Shown: piece by piece, positions 23,420-34,859 of the stretch
Layout: every line of letters starts with the position of its first letter
Numbering within the stretch: position 1 is the stretch's first letter
DNA from: Costus lasius
Taxonomy: Eukaryota > Streptophyta > Magnoliopsida > Zingiberales > Costaceae
Assembly: GCA_027563935.2 (NCBI GenBank)
Contig: CM050454.1
Location: 74,110,596-74,174,595, forward strand
Direction of reading: 5' to 3'
Length of the DNA stretch: 64,000 nucleotides
Translations under genes and position numbers: made by a program
Notes under the pieces: model-generated
Seen by the model: the letters and a program-made list of their open reading frames with translations, nothing else
Database searches by the model: none
What the model was told of the DNA's origin: nothing

Positions 23420-25216
23420 TCAAAGGCCTGGATGTCGTGAATAAGCTAGCATGAACAATGACAAAAGCTAACAGAATAATAGAAGAACTATTTCAACCAC
23501 TCCAAAAGAGGCCCAAGGCATTCAAGCCCACGTATCAGGAATAAATCAGCACACAAGCAAATGAACTGCATCAATGCCAAGCAGCACAAAGAAGGAAAGC
23601 CAACCCACGTTCCTCGCTAACCAATGTTCATCTTCAACAAAGGAAGCTTCAACGTCTACGTGCACCTCTTAAGGAATCTCCAACGCATCCTCTTCATCGA
23701 TCAAAATGGAAGGAGCAACATCTCTCGCCAGCAACGTCTCTCGTCAGCAGTGTCTCGCCTGCAAGCTTCAGCTATATATGTACCTCTTATCGCTGCATTG
23801 TAAGATAGATTTTGATGAATTTAAGTAATGAAGTAGTTTTCTAGTATCTTCTTCCTCTTCTATCGGATGTTCTCTTTCTTCTCCTCCTTCTAGGGCCGAG
23901 CCTCTCCTTCCTCCTCCAACTCTCCTCTATTTCTCTGCAACTTCAACTCCCAGATCTCTGAAATTTTGAGAATTCACCGCCGGCGATCCAGCCGTCGGAT
24001 CTTCCCTAAACTTCAGCCACCACGCCTCCTTCCCGTGAAGAACCGTCCGTCGCCGGCATCAATCCATCCACTTCTCCGATCACCAGAATCGAAACGCCGA
24101 ACTCGTTCCCTTGTTTTTGCCCTGTTCACGACCTAGTTCCGCCCTTCCGCATCGTGCTCCTCCGACAAGCGACCAATCGAACCCAAAGTCCGGCCACGTC
24201 TTCTCATCTACCACATGAACCTCCAATTGTAGCAAGTTTGGAGTTGGTGCATCACCGGACAACCGCCGGCGACCCCTGCTGAAATGGCTACTCCCCTGTT
24301 CTGTTGAACAGCACGTCTTCGCCTCCGCCAGTATTGCCATCTTTGCCTCGCCCACCACCAGCCGTCGGTGCTCCGATGAAATCGACGCCGTCTCCTCTTT
24401 CCTTTGCCTCCAATGCCTCCGACTAGCAATCAATGCTCTAGTGTCGATGAACGACGCAAACTTTGCGACCCCTGTTTCTGATCTCGTTTTTAAGCTTCAT
24501 GGTTTAGTTATCTGTTTCCTAATCTGATTAAACTTGTTCTCGTAGGCACATCTAACAATCGGTGCATCAAAAGTCCAGATATTTGAAACGAATAGGAAGA
24601 CCAAATCTTGTTCTATCATATGGACCAGTTGGACTGAATCCAGATTCCTCAGATCAACCAAGGATACCTAGCAACTTTTCATATTTGATTAACTCATGCA
24701 ATTGTTCTAAAAACTAATCTGTTTAGCCTTGTTCTTGCAGGTATTCAACGTGCTTGGACTTGATAGAACCTCTGATCTCTGATACGAGCATGAAGAACAG
24801 GTTTCACTCTGCAGATCTGATAACTTGGTTTCATTGAAAAATTACTAGATCAACTTGGGAGGCATAGCAAAATGTCAACACTGATAAAATTCTGCGCTGT
24901 TTTTTTTTTAGTGAATTATCTGACTAGCGATATTGTTGCAAATATTATACATGCCTGACAGCTCTTCGCCATTTGACTTTTATGTGATTCAGAAGAACTA
25001 GTTTTGTTCTACAACGTGGTTTAATCAGCTTGAATTTTGAACATATAGAATTTCCTACAAGGCATAGTAACTTTTTATAAATGATATTTTTTTGCAGCAC
25101 TGAAATCTATTTGCTATTTCCTAGCTGCATTCTGAATTTTGATTTTTCTGAAAAATAATAAAACATCAAAATTAGTTTTAATCAGTAGAATTATTACACG
25201 CTTCCGTCCTACATCA
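23362..25216 (+). repeat. naA 3' LTR
   Basis: 1855 bp, TGATGAAGG to CTACATCA, a few percent different from the 5' LTR by eye; older than the copA pair. Confidence 0.9.
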
Positions 25217-26900
25217 CATGTGAGACTGGTATATGGGCTGGTAAAGTACGGGGTGCTAAAGCAGACATATGGGTATATCAGTGGTGGATATACTGGACTG
25301 ACCCGTAGTGAGGCTCTAACTTGGTGTCATGAGATAAGCACACAAGTGACAGGAGATGCATTGATCCTTTGACTTGAGGTCATTGACTCTTCTATATGGT
25401 TAGGGACATGCTTTGATACAACCTAAGACCTCACCATAGCAGGGAGGTAATAACGGTTGTCATTGGGTATGTCACGACCCATATGAGAAGATCAATGGAC
25501 AGACATAGGATTTGTCCCTTCCTACTGGAAGCTTGATATCCACGGAGCCCCCCTATGGTTTCATGACTGAAAGTGTATGGTCATACCCAGGTGAAAGCCT
25601 GATTTGGTCATGACCATGAGATTGGGTGAAAACAAAGTGGTGACACACTTTGTCCTATCAGATATTAGTCTGGCAAAGGGACTGTAATGCATCGGTATCT
25701 TGTTGCGATGATGGGGATGTCGATGCTGATATCCATTCCAAAGACTTGGGCAGCAGCGATGCACTACTAGGTACTACTCACTGCTTGTGATGACCTGAGT
25801 CCATCACTGCCAACGTCAGAGGAACCTACATGGTCGCACAACTTGAATCTCGGGTTCTCGTATTGATCGGGTAGCCTAATGATCAAGTTATTGGATAACT
25901 CGGATCTTTTTGGGAGAATCTATCAGCGCCATTGTGCCTGATGAGATGGAAGGGACTTATTGGAGCTAACTTCATTTTTGGGCCAGTTGGGCCAAATGGG
26001 CCCAATAGGCCATTTGCGCCAAATGGGCCAAATGAAGTCTAAGCTTGATGGATGGACCAATGGGCCTCTAAACTCAATGGGCGTGAAGCCCAGTTTGGGC
26101 GTGAGGCTTAATAGGTCTTGAGGCCCAATGAGCCGTCAGGCCTAATGGGCAATGACAATAAGTTGCCTGACCCAATAGACATCATGGTGAATTAAATACT
26201 GCATTTAATTCTAGGAATTAATTCTGTAATTAATTATAAGTTTAATGATGAATTTAATTCTGAATTTGAAGAGTCACATCATTAATGATCACTATGAGAC
26301 TTTAATTCAAAGTTTTAATGAGTCATTATGAGACTTTAATTCAAAGTTTAATTCTATTCTGAATTTAATTCTATTATTAATGATGAATTAATTCAGAGAA
26401 TTTATTGTGGAATTCCAAAGGTCTCAGCGGAATTCCAAGGGTCACCATGTTTTCTGTAAAAGAAGAGGGGGAGAAGAGTTGGCAAGGACTTGGTCTTTTG
26501 GAAGAGATTTTTCTCCTTGGCGCCTACTCCCTTCTCCCCTCTCCTCTTGGCATTCGCAAGGTTGGACCTTGGCGAAATTTCCATCACCTCTCCTTGGCGT
26601 CTTCTCTTAGAGGGTGGCGCAAGTTCTTGAGGACTCCCTGAGGCATGGATCTTCTTCCCGAGGCTAGCACTGGGCGTGGAAGAAGAGAACTCGAGTGTCG
26701 GCTGTGTGCGAGACTGCAGAGGGTGAACATTTGGGCGCCTGCATCGCATCCTCCTTCTTCGCTGCAAGGTATCATCTCTTACTTACCGTGTCGATTCCTT
26801 CGCATGACTCGATCTTCTGCATTTTTGGGACTGGCCTATTTCGGGGATTGCTTTCGCTGTACTCGTTTTAAAATTTTAAAATCCCCGAGGTTTCCCAACA
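25217..26900 (+). repeat. copB 3' LTR, remainder
   Basis: Resumes with CATGTGAGACTGG, as in the 5' LTR at 13115, and keeps the block the 5' LTR has lost (about 25258-25430). Ends TTTCCCAACA at 26900, then target copy agttt. The TATA box is changed to CTGTAAAAG (26454). Confidence 0.9.
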
Positions 26901-27018
26901 AGTTTTGGGGCACTTGATTTCAAAGAGAGGAATTGAAGTTGACAAAGCCAAAGTTGAGGTGATAGAGAAATTAGAGCCACCCACTACAGTAAAGGAGGTC
27001 CGGAGCTTTCTGGGATTT
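26901..27018 (+). pseudogene. pol: gypA reverse transcriptase, short downstream piece
   Basis: After the target copy, the frame continues from 12900 as 'VLGHLISKRGIEVDKAKVEV' and 'EVRSFLGF', the RT thumb region, and stops abruptly at 27018. The next roughly 200 or more codons of RT connection and RNase H are missing. Instead a foreign gypsy 3' end follows. Confidence 0.85.
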
Positions 27019-28597
27019 TGACACCCTTATTCTTGACAATAGATGATTTTGAATGCCCTAACTTGCTGAGATTTGTTCATAACGATATTTCCTTTGGATA
27101 CAAAATTTTACAAGCTTGATGTGATTTTATATTTTTCTGACTACCACTCATGCTTGAGGACAAGCAATGATTTAAGTCTGGGAGATTTTGATGTCTCGTA
27201 TTTATGTAATCCTTTTGACTAATGTTTCTTCATGAATTGAGACATATTTTCATGCTTTTACATCTCTTTCCAGCTTAATTCACTTAATATCTTCAGAAGC
27301 TTCACTACTTGTCATATTTGTTAAATACAGGAAAATTCACTCGTTTCTAGAGCTATACGGATGCACAATCACATACCCGAGTGAACCTGAATTTATGAGA
27401 AGAAATTTAGCTTCAGATGAGAGCTAGAATTCACCCGCATTCAGCATTTATTGCCAGCTCTCAAGACACGCGCCATCAAGAGAAGACACACGCCAACAAG
27501 ACACATGCCAGCTAAAGGGAACACACGCCACCAACATTCATGAACAAGCATTAATGATGAGACATTCATGAATGAGTATTGATTAAACACATTCATGAAT
27601 GTGGCTTTATTAAAGAGGTTCATGAATGGTGCCATATTGAAGAGACTCCATGAAAAGGCGCCTCCTTGAAGAGACTCCATGAAATGGCACCTCCTTGAAA
27701 AGACACCTTGAAGAGGCGCCACATTGAGAAGGCACCATGAAGAGCCACCATTGAAGAGGCACATTGAAGAAGTGCCTTGAAGACTATAAGAGGGATGAGT
27801 TCTCTCTTGAAAAGGGGGGAGAGTTGAAGGCAAGAAGAGGATTGAGCCAAGAGCTCAAAGGACTGGTTCCAAGGCAAGAGAACAACATTCCAAAGAGAGA
27901 AAGGCGACATCAAAGAAGGAGAGGAGGAGTTTGTCTTAGTTCTTTTCTCTTTTCTACTTTGTTCTGTCACCTTTACATCTTAATCATAAATCTTGTACTT
28001 GTAGTAACCATGTGTGTATTAGCGTAAAACCTCTATCGGGATTTAGGCGTAGCCCGTCTTTATGATTTACAAGTATTAATGTTAAGAATTGCTTTCCGAT
28101 ATATCTTTTGAGACCATTTGATCTATATTTATTTCATTCGTGTTTATCGATTTTCGGCCGGATCGATTTTCGCACTTTAGTTGATTGTGGTAACAACTGA
28201 GAGGTGAACCGCAATCAACACATTCTTCTTGATCAATCTTGTGTGCTCTATTACGAGAGTCGTAGAGTCTACTTGGGGAATCTTGGTGTCCTGTTTCACA
28301 CGATCTACCTCTGCTTAGTCCACCGCGAGAGTAGGAGACTAACTAAGTAGATTGTGGAGTTGTCCACCGCGAGAGTAGGAGACAAACTCAGTTGTTGAGT
28401 CACACACCCGAGAGGGGCACAACTCAAGAGGACACATCCTTGGTTTTCTAGAGATTATCAAAGCAGTACTTCTCATTACGCTATTGATTGTTTAGCTATT
28501 GATTGTACGATTAGTCGGTAATTAACACTAGTCCCTATGGAAACGATATCTTACGTACTACATCGGTAAGCCGTGCGCTTGCGGATTTTGTGCAACA
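27019..28597 (+). mobile_element. gypB: 3' terminal fragment of another Athila/Tat-like gypsy element (3' noncoding region plus LTR)
   Basis: 27019-27188 is a gypsy 3' tail with the conserved GCTTGAGGACAAGCAATG word and a purine tract (AAGTCTGGGAGATTT, 27174-27188). The LTR follows from TGATGTCTCG (27189) to TTGTGCAACA (28597), 1409 bp. Right of it gypA RNase H resumes at once. There is no target duplication and gypA coding sequence is missing, so this came with a deletion instead of a clean insertion. The LTR holds TTCATGAATG words at 27536-27626, GAAGAGGCACC-like words at 27640-27780, and an exact 20-nt duplication (28319-28338 and 28363-28382). Confidence 0.75.
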
Positions 28598-29586
28598 CTA
28601 CTCTTGCAGGAGTTTGATTTGGAAATTAGAGATAAAAAGGGATCAGAAAACTTTGTTGCAGATCATCTTTCAAGGATAATGGTGAATACCGAAAAGAATG
28701 ATGTAATCAATGATTCCTTCCCTGAGGAACAACTTTTGGCCATTGAACAAATCATAGCCTCATGGTATGCTGACATAGTGAATTATCTTGTAGCTAATGT
28801 TTTTCCTCTTGATTTGAGTTACCAAAGAAGGAAGAGATTCTTAGTTGAGGTAAAGCACTATTTTTGGGATGAGCCTTATGTATTTAGAAGATGTGCAGAT
28901 GGTATTTTTAGAAGATGTGTACCTGAAGAGGAAATCACAAATATATTCTTTCAATATCATGGATCCTCTTATGGTGGTCATGCCAGTATTGAGAAAACTG
29001 CTTTCAAAGTATTGCAATCAGGATTTTACTGGCCTTCAATTTTTAAAGATGCTAGAAACTTTGTTTCATCTTGTGATAGGTGTTAGAAGACGGGTAACAT
29101 TAACATAAGATATGAGATGCCACTATCTAATATTCTTGAGGTTGTGATATTTGATGTTTGGGGGATTGACTTCATGGGGCCTTTTCTGTCGTCTGGAGGT
29201 AACAAATACATTCTTGTGGCAGTTGATTATGTCTCAAAGTGGGTTGAGGCTCTTGCTTCTCCTACTAATGATTCCAGAGTTATTGTTAAACTGTTCAAAA
29301 AGATTATCTTTCCAAGGTTTGGGACACCCCGAGTAGTGATTAGTGAGAGGCTCACATTTCATAGAGCATAAGTTCTCAGCCTGGCTTAAAAAGTACGGGA
29401 TAAATCATAGAGTTGCAACACCTTATCACCCCCAAACCAGTGGACAAGTTGAGATATCAAACAGAGAAATAAAAGGGATTTTAGAAAAGACAGTGTCACG
29501 CACCAGGAAAGATTGGGCATTCAAACTTGATGATGCAATGTGGGCCTATAGGATTGCTTTTAAAACACCAATAGGTATGTCTCCCT
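28598..29586 (+). pseudogene. pol: gypA RNase H end and integrase core
   Basis: Begins 'LLLQEFDLEIRDKKG' and 'ENFVADHLSR' (RNase H C-terminus), then the integrase zinc region ('HGSSYGGHASIEKT' and 'CDRC'). A TAG follows CDRC at 29084-29086. The core has 'GIDFMGPF' (first Asp) and '[10 protein letters not shown]'. Around the second Asp (near 29340) a small frameshift changes the frame and the D-G-G box reads as E-R. The next frame gives '[19 protein letters not shown]' with the Glu, and '[14 protein letters not shown]', where the copC solo LTR interrupts at 29587. Confidence 0.88.
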
Positions 29587-31270
29587 TGAAAGTGGGGGGG
29601 GGGGGGGGGGGGGCGAAAACCCTGAACGCATGCACTTCTAAAATTTGCATGGGCGGAAATAGGGATTTCATGAAGATCGCATGTGGCATGAACATATGAT
29701 TAACCTTATGTTCGCAAAGATCAAGTTGTGATCTTACCAAAGCCATTGTTTGGATGGCGACTTGGAAGCAAGAGGGCAAGCGGCTCTCCTCCAAAGTGGA
29801 CGCACACAAGGTGATGATGGCTTTCTCCCTTGGCGTGAACCTTGTGCTAGCAAAGCTCTTCAAGGAGTCCTCGATGCGTGAAGGAGATGAGATGCTTTTC
29901 TTGGCTAACCGAATCTCCTTCTTGGCGTGAAGACAACCCAAGACGAGAGGAGAAGAGGCGAGAGCACGATGGCGTTCGAACGTGGGAGCGTTTCTATTCT
30001 CAAAGAAAAACGCCTTCCAAATATAGTATGTTCACAACTCCACTTGAAGCCACCACTTAAAGCCATCGATAACTCCTCTCCTCTTTGAACCATGCGTTCA
30101 CATAAGTGAACCGGTTCAATTTAATTCAGTTCAATTGCATTTGGTTCAAAGACCAAATCAAACTAGCATTAGTTCAGATCTTGTCAAAACAAATGGCTCA
30201 AGATCTAACCATTCATCTCTTGATGCTCCTGATCTCATCGATCAAGCATCAATTCTCTCGATCGAAGCTTACCGATCTCAAGCCCTAATCAATCAAACAT
30301 GATCAGACCAGATCTCACTTACAATCAGAGTTTAAACTCCTTTAAACTGAACCAAAACAATTCAGTCCACACGATCTGACATAAGTAAGCCATATCATCA
30401 AATTGTGTGACCCTAAGGGTTTCCTATAATGTCGGTAACGATAACTTACGTTATCACGAACAGAGAGGGGTATCTAGCAACACATCACTGTCTCCCGATA
30501 TAAAGGAAAGAGTCTTCCAAGACTACACCCAAACACAGCACAAGTGTGAATTCAATTCACTAGGCATACATGTTTCCTTTGCCACTGATGTTCTCGTTGG
30601 ACAAGCGTGTCAAGCCTGTAACTCCAACATGATGAGAGTGGTTAGATCAGATGAACATAGTCATCTGGGTATGGCCATACACTTTCTCAACCATCTCATA
30701 CAGGGGGCCCCTTTAGAACATCACACTCCAAACAAGGAGAGGCAATCCTATATCTATCACTAATGCCCTAACATGACTCATGCCCATTATCCAAGATAAT
30801 CTATAACCATTATATTTCAAATGATATTGAACTACCTCAAGACAATGCCAATCCTCATTTAGAAACACAAGTGATCTCAAGTCAGAGGAAATATGCCACT
30901 TGTTTGCACATAAGGATTATTCACATTGTGACAAGCAATTGAATATCCTAAGTAGGGTCAGTCCAGTACATCGAATGTACCTATGAGTCTACATCTTATT
31001 CCATGCTCGAAGCATCCTATAAGATTAGAACACATATTAGTCTCAATCATATCAAGGCTGTCTCATGTTCACCAAGATATCTCGACTAAGGACTATACTG
31101 CATGTCAGCCAAGCTGAACACCATTGAGACATTATTCAGAAGTATACATATAGCAGCAGATAATGCAACAACCTGAATAACAACCATTGCCTTTATAAAC
31201 ATAGAGTTTATACATGATACTGATAACAACCCAAGGCCTCAAACATTAGCCTTAAGGGCATACCCCAACA
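29587..31270 (-). mobile_element. copC solo LTR no. 2
   Basis: 1684 bp flanked by tccct (29582-29586 and 31271-31275) inside the gypA integrase. TGAAAGTG to CCCCAACA on the plus strand; the minus strand is the sense orientation. A run of 20 G (29594-29613) sits at the low end. No coding content. Confidence 0.92.
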
Positions 31271-31275
31271 TCCCT

Positions 31276-31760
31276 TTCAATTGGTTTATGGTAAATATTG
31301 TCATCTACCTATAGAACTTGAGCATAAGACATTCTGGGCAATCAAGGCACTCAATTTTGATGTCAAGAACGCGAGTGAAAAACGGAGGTTATAGTTGAAT
31401 GAGCTAGATGAGATTACACTCTCTGCATATGAAAATGCAAAAATTTACAAGGAGAGGACTAAAAGATGGCATGATCGACATATTTTCAGAAGGAAATTCC
31501 AACCAGGTGACTTTGTTCTTTTATTCAATTCTAGATTGAGACTTTTTCCTAGAAAACTTAAATCTTGATGGTCCGGGCCTTTTCAGGTGAAGAAGACTTA
31601 TCCCTACGGAGCCGTGGACAAATGGAGTGAAGAAACAGGAGATTTTAAGGTTAATGGTTAAAGGTTGAAACATTGTTATCAAGAGGAGCAGATTGATGAA
31701 AAAGAAAAGTTTTACCTTGATGAACCACGATCAAATCTAAGTGCAGAACGGTCGAGCTAA
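31276..31760 (+). pseudogene. pol: gypA integrase C-terminal domain
   Basis: The frame resumes as 'FQLVYGKYCHLPIELEHK', then '[16 protein letters not shown]', '[18 protein letters not shown]' and the GPY/F-type region 'WSGPFQVKKTYPYGAVD', ending at TAA 31758-31760 after 'LSAERSS'. Internal stops (TAG near 31393, TGA in 'KS*WSGPF', TAA in 'VNG*RLK') show decay. Confidence 0.85.
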
Positions 31761-31793
31761 AGTCCTTTAAATTAGCGCTTCTTGGGAGGCAAC
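31761..31793 (+). other. gypA 3' noncoding start
   Basis: Holds the AGCGCTTCTTGGGAGGCAAC block seen after pol in Athila/Tat elements. It is cut at 31793 and continues at 33761. Confidence 0.6.
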
Positions 31794-33760
31794 TGTTGTA
31801 TCCCAAGTTGTTTGGCATGTACCTAGGACTAATCCCCGGCAACGGTGCCAAAAACTTGTTGTGTCCGCAAGTGCACGGATACTCGAAGTAATAAAGAAAG
31901 TATCGAATCCACAGGGACCTTATTGTTAAGTACCAAATAATCGTATTCTTACTAGCTAAGTAAACCGAATATGATGCAAGTAAGCAGTATAAATAACACG
32001 AAGGATAATCGGAGAGATAAACATGGGACTACGGTTTCATCCACCTTGATTTCAATGATAAGATATGAATAAAAGGTCGTCAATCAAATCTTGTTACAAT
32101 AAAGACTTAATTTACTTTATAAAGGGATTATCTCACTTTCGTGCAGACAATCATGCAGGGACCAATCCTCGCTTTCGTGCAAGATTTATCCCAGCGCTAA
32201 TGATAAGTAAATCATCAATCAAAGAATTCAAAAATCACTTTCACGCATCCGAATTCTAAGTTGATTGTCTCAAGTGGAATCTCAAGGATCACTTTCGTGC
32301 ATCCGAGTCTAAACACAAGTTCTACCTATGGTTCTCCAACGTTCCGATCCTCACTTTCGTGCAAGATCTCCACATTTGACACACTAACTTAATCCTAGGT
32401 TCATAATTAACATCATGGCAATTAAGTCACTAAAATTAAGAAATAAGAGTCTAACCTAATTTCTTATGGTGAGTTCCTATTAATCAATTTTAGGGTTCCA
32501 ATTCTCAAGCAAGTCACCTTTTGGTCCTTATTGCGAGAACTCTGAACATGATGATAAGAAATAAACCAAGGAGAATTTTAGAGCAATAATCACATTGGTA
32601 AAATTATCATGGCAAAATTATTATGAGGAAAAAGAAAGTTATCTAATCATTAAGAAATCAAAGGGATTAAACCCTATGTCCCAAAAAGTGTTTAAACTTG
32701 CATGGAGGAAGAAATACAATGAATCATAGTCTCAGAGTGATCAGAAAACGAAAATAAAGGAGGGACAACTTTACACCACGGCTGTAAAAGAATTTACCGC
32801 CGTAATTTGCCTTGATTAATAGTGCCCGAGCCGATGTTTGGTTGATTTCTACTCCAATTGAACTCCTTTTGCTTTGAAACTTCTGTGGTGTCTTCCTCTC
32901 CTCTAGGCGAAGTTTTTGTGTAAAAATCACAGCCGGAGGTGATCTCCATGCCTCTCGGCGTGAGGACAAACCCTAACCACCTCCCTCTCAATTGATCCCT
33001 CAATACTGGATCAAAATTCGTGCCTCCACTTTGTGCATCTTCTCCACTTTAAGACGAGTCCACAGCAACTTTTGGATCTCAATTTGGAGGTCTGAATCAA
33101 AAGATATGGTTCACGCAATTTTGGCCACGGAAAACTCGCGTTTTTGACTTGGAATTACGGCCGTAATGGATTTTACGGCCCTGCCATAATTTTTGCTCTG
33201 TGAATTATTTGTGAACATTACGGCCCATAAAAATTTTTATGGCTGTGTCGTATTTGCTTCTGTAAGTTTCTGGACCAAAATACGGCCCATAAAGATCATT
33301 ACGGCAGTGCCGTAATCTCTGAAATCTCTCAGGTGGAAAATCATCTGTCATTAGGGCACCATAAAGATTGTTACGGTAGTACCGTAATCGCCATGAAAAC
33401 TCTGGTTGAAATCTTCCCAAATTACGGCACCGTAAAGATGTTTACGGCGGTGCCGTAATCTCACGAAATTCTCTGTATTGAAAAACTCCACATTACGGTA
33501 CCGTAAAGTTCATGTTGGGGGTGCCGTAATTTTCTCTGAAGCTCTGATTCTTCAGAAATTTAGCGTGTGATCCCCTCTTGACATTCTTTAGAAATCGATT
33601 GAAAAACATGCCTTTTTGCCTGAAAATAATCAAAAATAGAAAAGAGTGTAGATTCTGCAAATATTGATAAAAAAGGCATAAAAATAAGCAAAGTCTATGA
33701 ATATGATACAAAAACACTCATGAAATGACACAAAAATTACTATATATTTTGGTGTCATCA
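31794..33760 (-). mobile_element. Inverted LTR plus 63-nt leader stub of the gypA family
   Basis: On the minus strand: an LTR from TGATGACACC (33760) to GGACACAACA (31857), 1904 bp, then AGTTTTTGGCACCGTTGCCG, a leader word typical of this gypsy group, then an end at ATACAACA (31794). Flanks gcaac (31789-31793) and gcaat (33761-33765) look like a target duplication with one change. The LTR is a diverged relative of the gypA 3' LTR at 34860, so the two lie head to head as a long inverted repeat. It contains many TTACGG/CCGTAA words (33150-33540) and CACTTTCGTGCA words (32120-32370). Confidence 0.8.
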
Positions 33761-33765
33761 GCAAT

Positions 33766-34859
33766 CCAAGCACCCCTTCTTTGGCTTATTCTCATTTACT
33801 TTTATATATTTTTACTTCTGTTTTTAGAACTAATGTTTCTTCACTTTTCGTAGAAAAAAAATCAAACAAATTTGGTGTAAATTACATAGAGATTGGATCA
33901 GATGTTGATAAGCAAAACTTTGTGAGTATTCCTTTTTCTTCACTTTTTTGAAATTCATCTTCCCCATCGATATTTCTTCTTCCAAACTTTCTGTGCCCGC
34001 TGCGTTCTGATTATTTTTCTATAGATAAAATGATTCTTTTGATGACAGATGAATTCATGCCTGTGATTAGATTTAGACCTGTCATGTCGAATTTGTTTCT
34101 CTAATACATATCTACTTTTGAAAGTTTTCATTGATTGATGAATGAGATTTTAGGTGGATATATTGTTTGAAGAATTTGATTTAAAAGTGAAACTACTTGT
34201 TAAATAAAAGTAGCATATGAGTGTAATTTTGAATTGATGTCAATTGATTAGTCTAGTTGATGTTTAGTCTATCTTGCTATTTGTTGGAAAAAGAAAATCC
34301 AGAATCCAAAAAGAGTGAGAGACTCCCCTACTTGGCATTGTGTAAAATTGACAGCAGTACCGAAGATATGGGTTGAATTCTGAAAAGAAAAAATTAGAGA
34401 GAAAGAAAAAGAAAATGACTCCTCTACTTGGCACTGTGTAAAATTGACAGTGGTACCTAATGCAAGAGTTGAAGTCCAAATAAAAAGTGTGTATCTATGT
34501 GGGTACATGCCATCAAAAACACACAAAAAAAAAGAAGAAAGAAAAATTTGAGTGGAAAAAGATTTTGGATATCCTATTCCTGTAAACAAAAGCATGATAA
34601 ATTTGAACTGAAGATTAGATGAATCCATAAGTTTGAAATTCTACTTTTTATACGTGTTGCGAAGTTTTATTTGATTAAGTTGTGGATCTTGAGGATTGAA
34701 TTCAAAGGATGATATGTCTATTTAAAATTTTATGAATCAATTGGTGGATTTTTCGTTAGTGATTGTATTTTAGAAATTTATTCTTCATGAGAAAATCTGT
34801 TCCTATGATCAATTTTTGATTTTTGCTCGAGGACAAGCAAAGTTTGATTCTTATGTGTT
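33766..34859 (+). other. gypA 3' noncoding region and purine-tract area
   Basis: About 1.1 kb of AT-rich sequence with two copies of a CTACTTGGCAYTGTGTAAAA word (34329 and 34427), common between pol and the 3' LTR of this gypsy group, and GAGGACAAGCAAAGTTTG (34829-34846) shortly before the LTR. No gene seen. Confidence 0.6.

Larger units (their letters stand above)
19784..25216 (+). mobile_element. naA: non-autonomous LTR retrotransposon coding only a protease-like/proline-rich protein
   Basis: LTRs at 19784-21638 and 23362-25216 are both 1855 bp, with TGATG...CATCA ends. The primer site follows the first and CCCGGGGAGAAT precedes the second. The 1.7-kb interior has a single reading frame (22013-23419, one internal stop) and no RT, RNase H or integrase. 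naB (45801-61528) is a diverged relative with the same gene content, so this is a family and not one random deletion. No clean 5-bp duplication is visible: left flank tgaac, right flank catgt. Confidence 0.88.
12901..26900 (+). mobile_element. copB: Ty1/copia element, gag deleted, with naA nested in its 3' LTR
   Basis: Flanked by the exact duplication agttt (12896-12900 and 26901-26905) inside gypA RT. 5' LTR 12901-14641; 3' LTR 19565-19778 plus 25217-26900. Primer site and purine tract are present. The interior keeps a nearly complete pol with several stops but almost no gag. The two LTRs differ by an internal deletion and many substitutions, so this insertion looks older than copA. Confidence 0.93.

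Noticed and set aside
32118..32372. CRISPR-like array of short repeats
   Set aside because: Repeats of 12 nt with irregular spacing in a plant LTR; no cas genes and a eukaryotic context.
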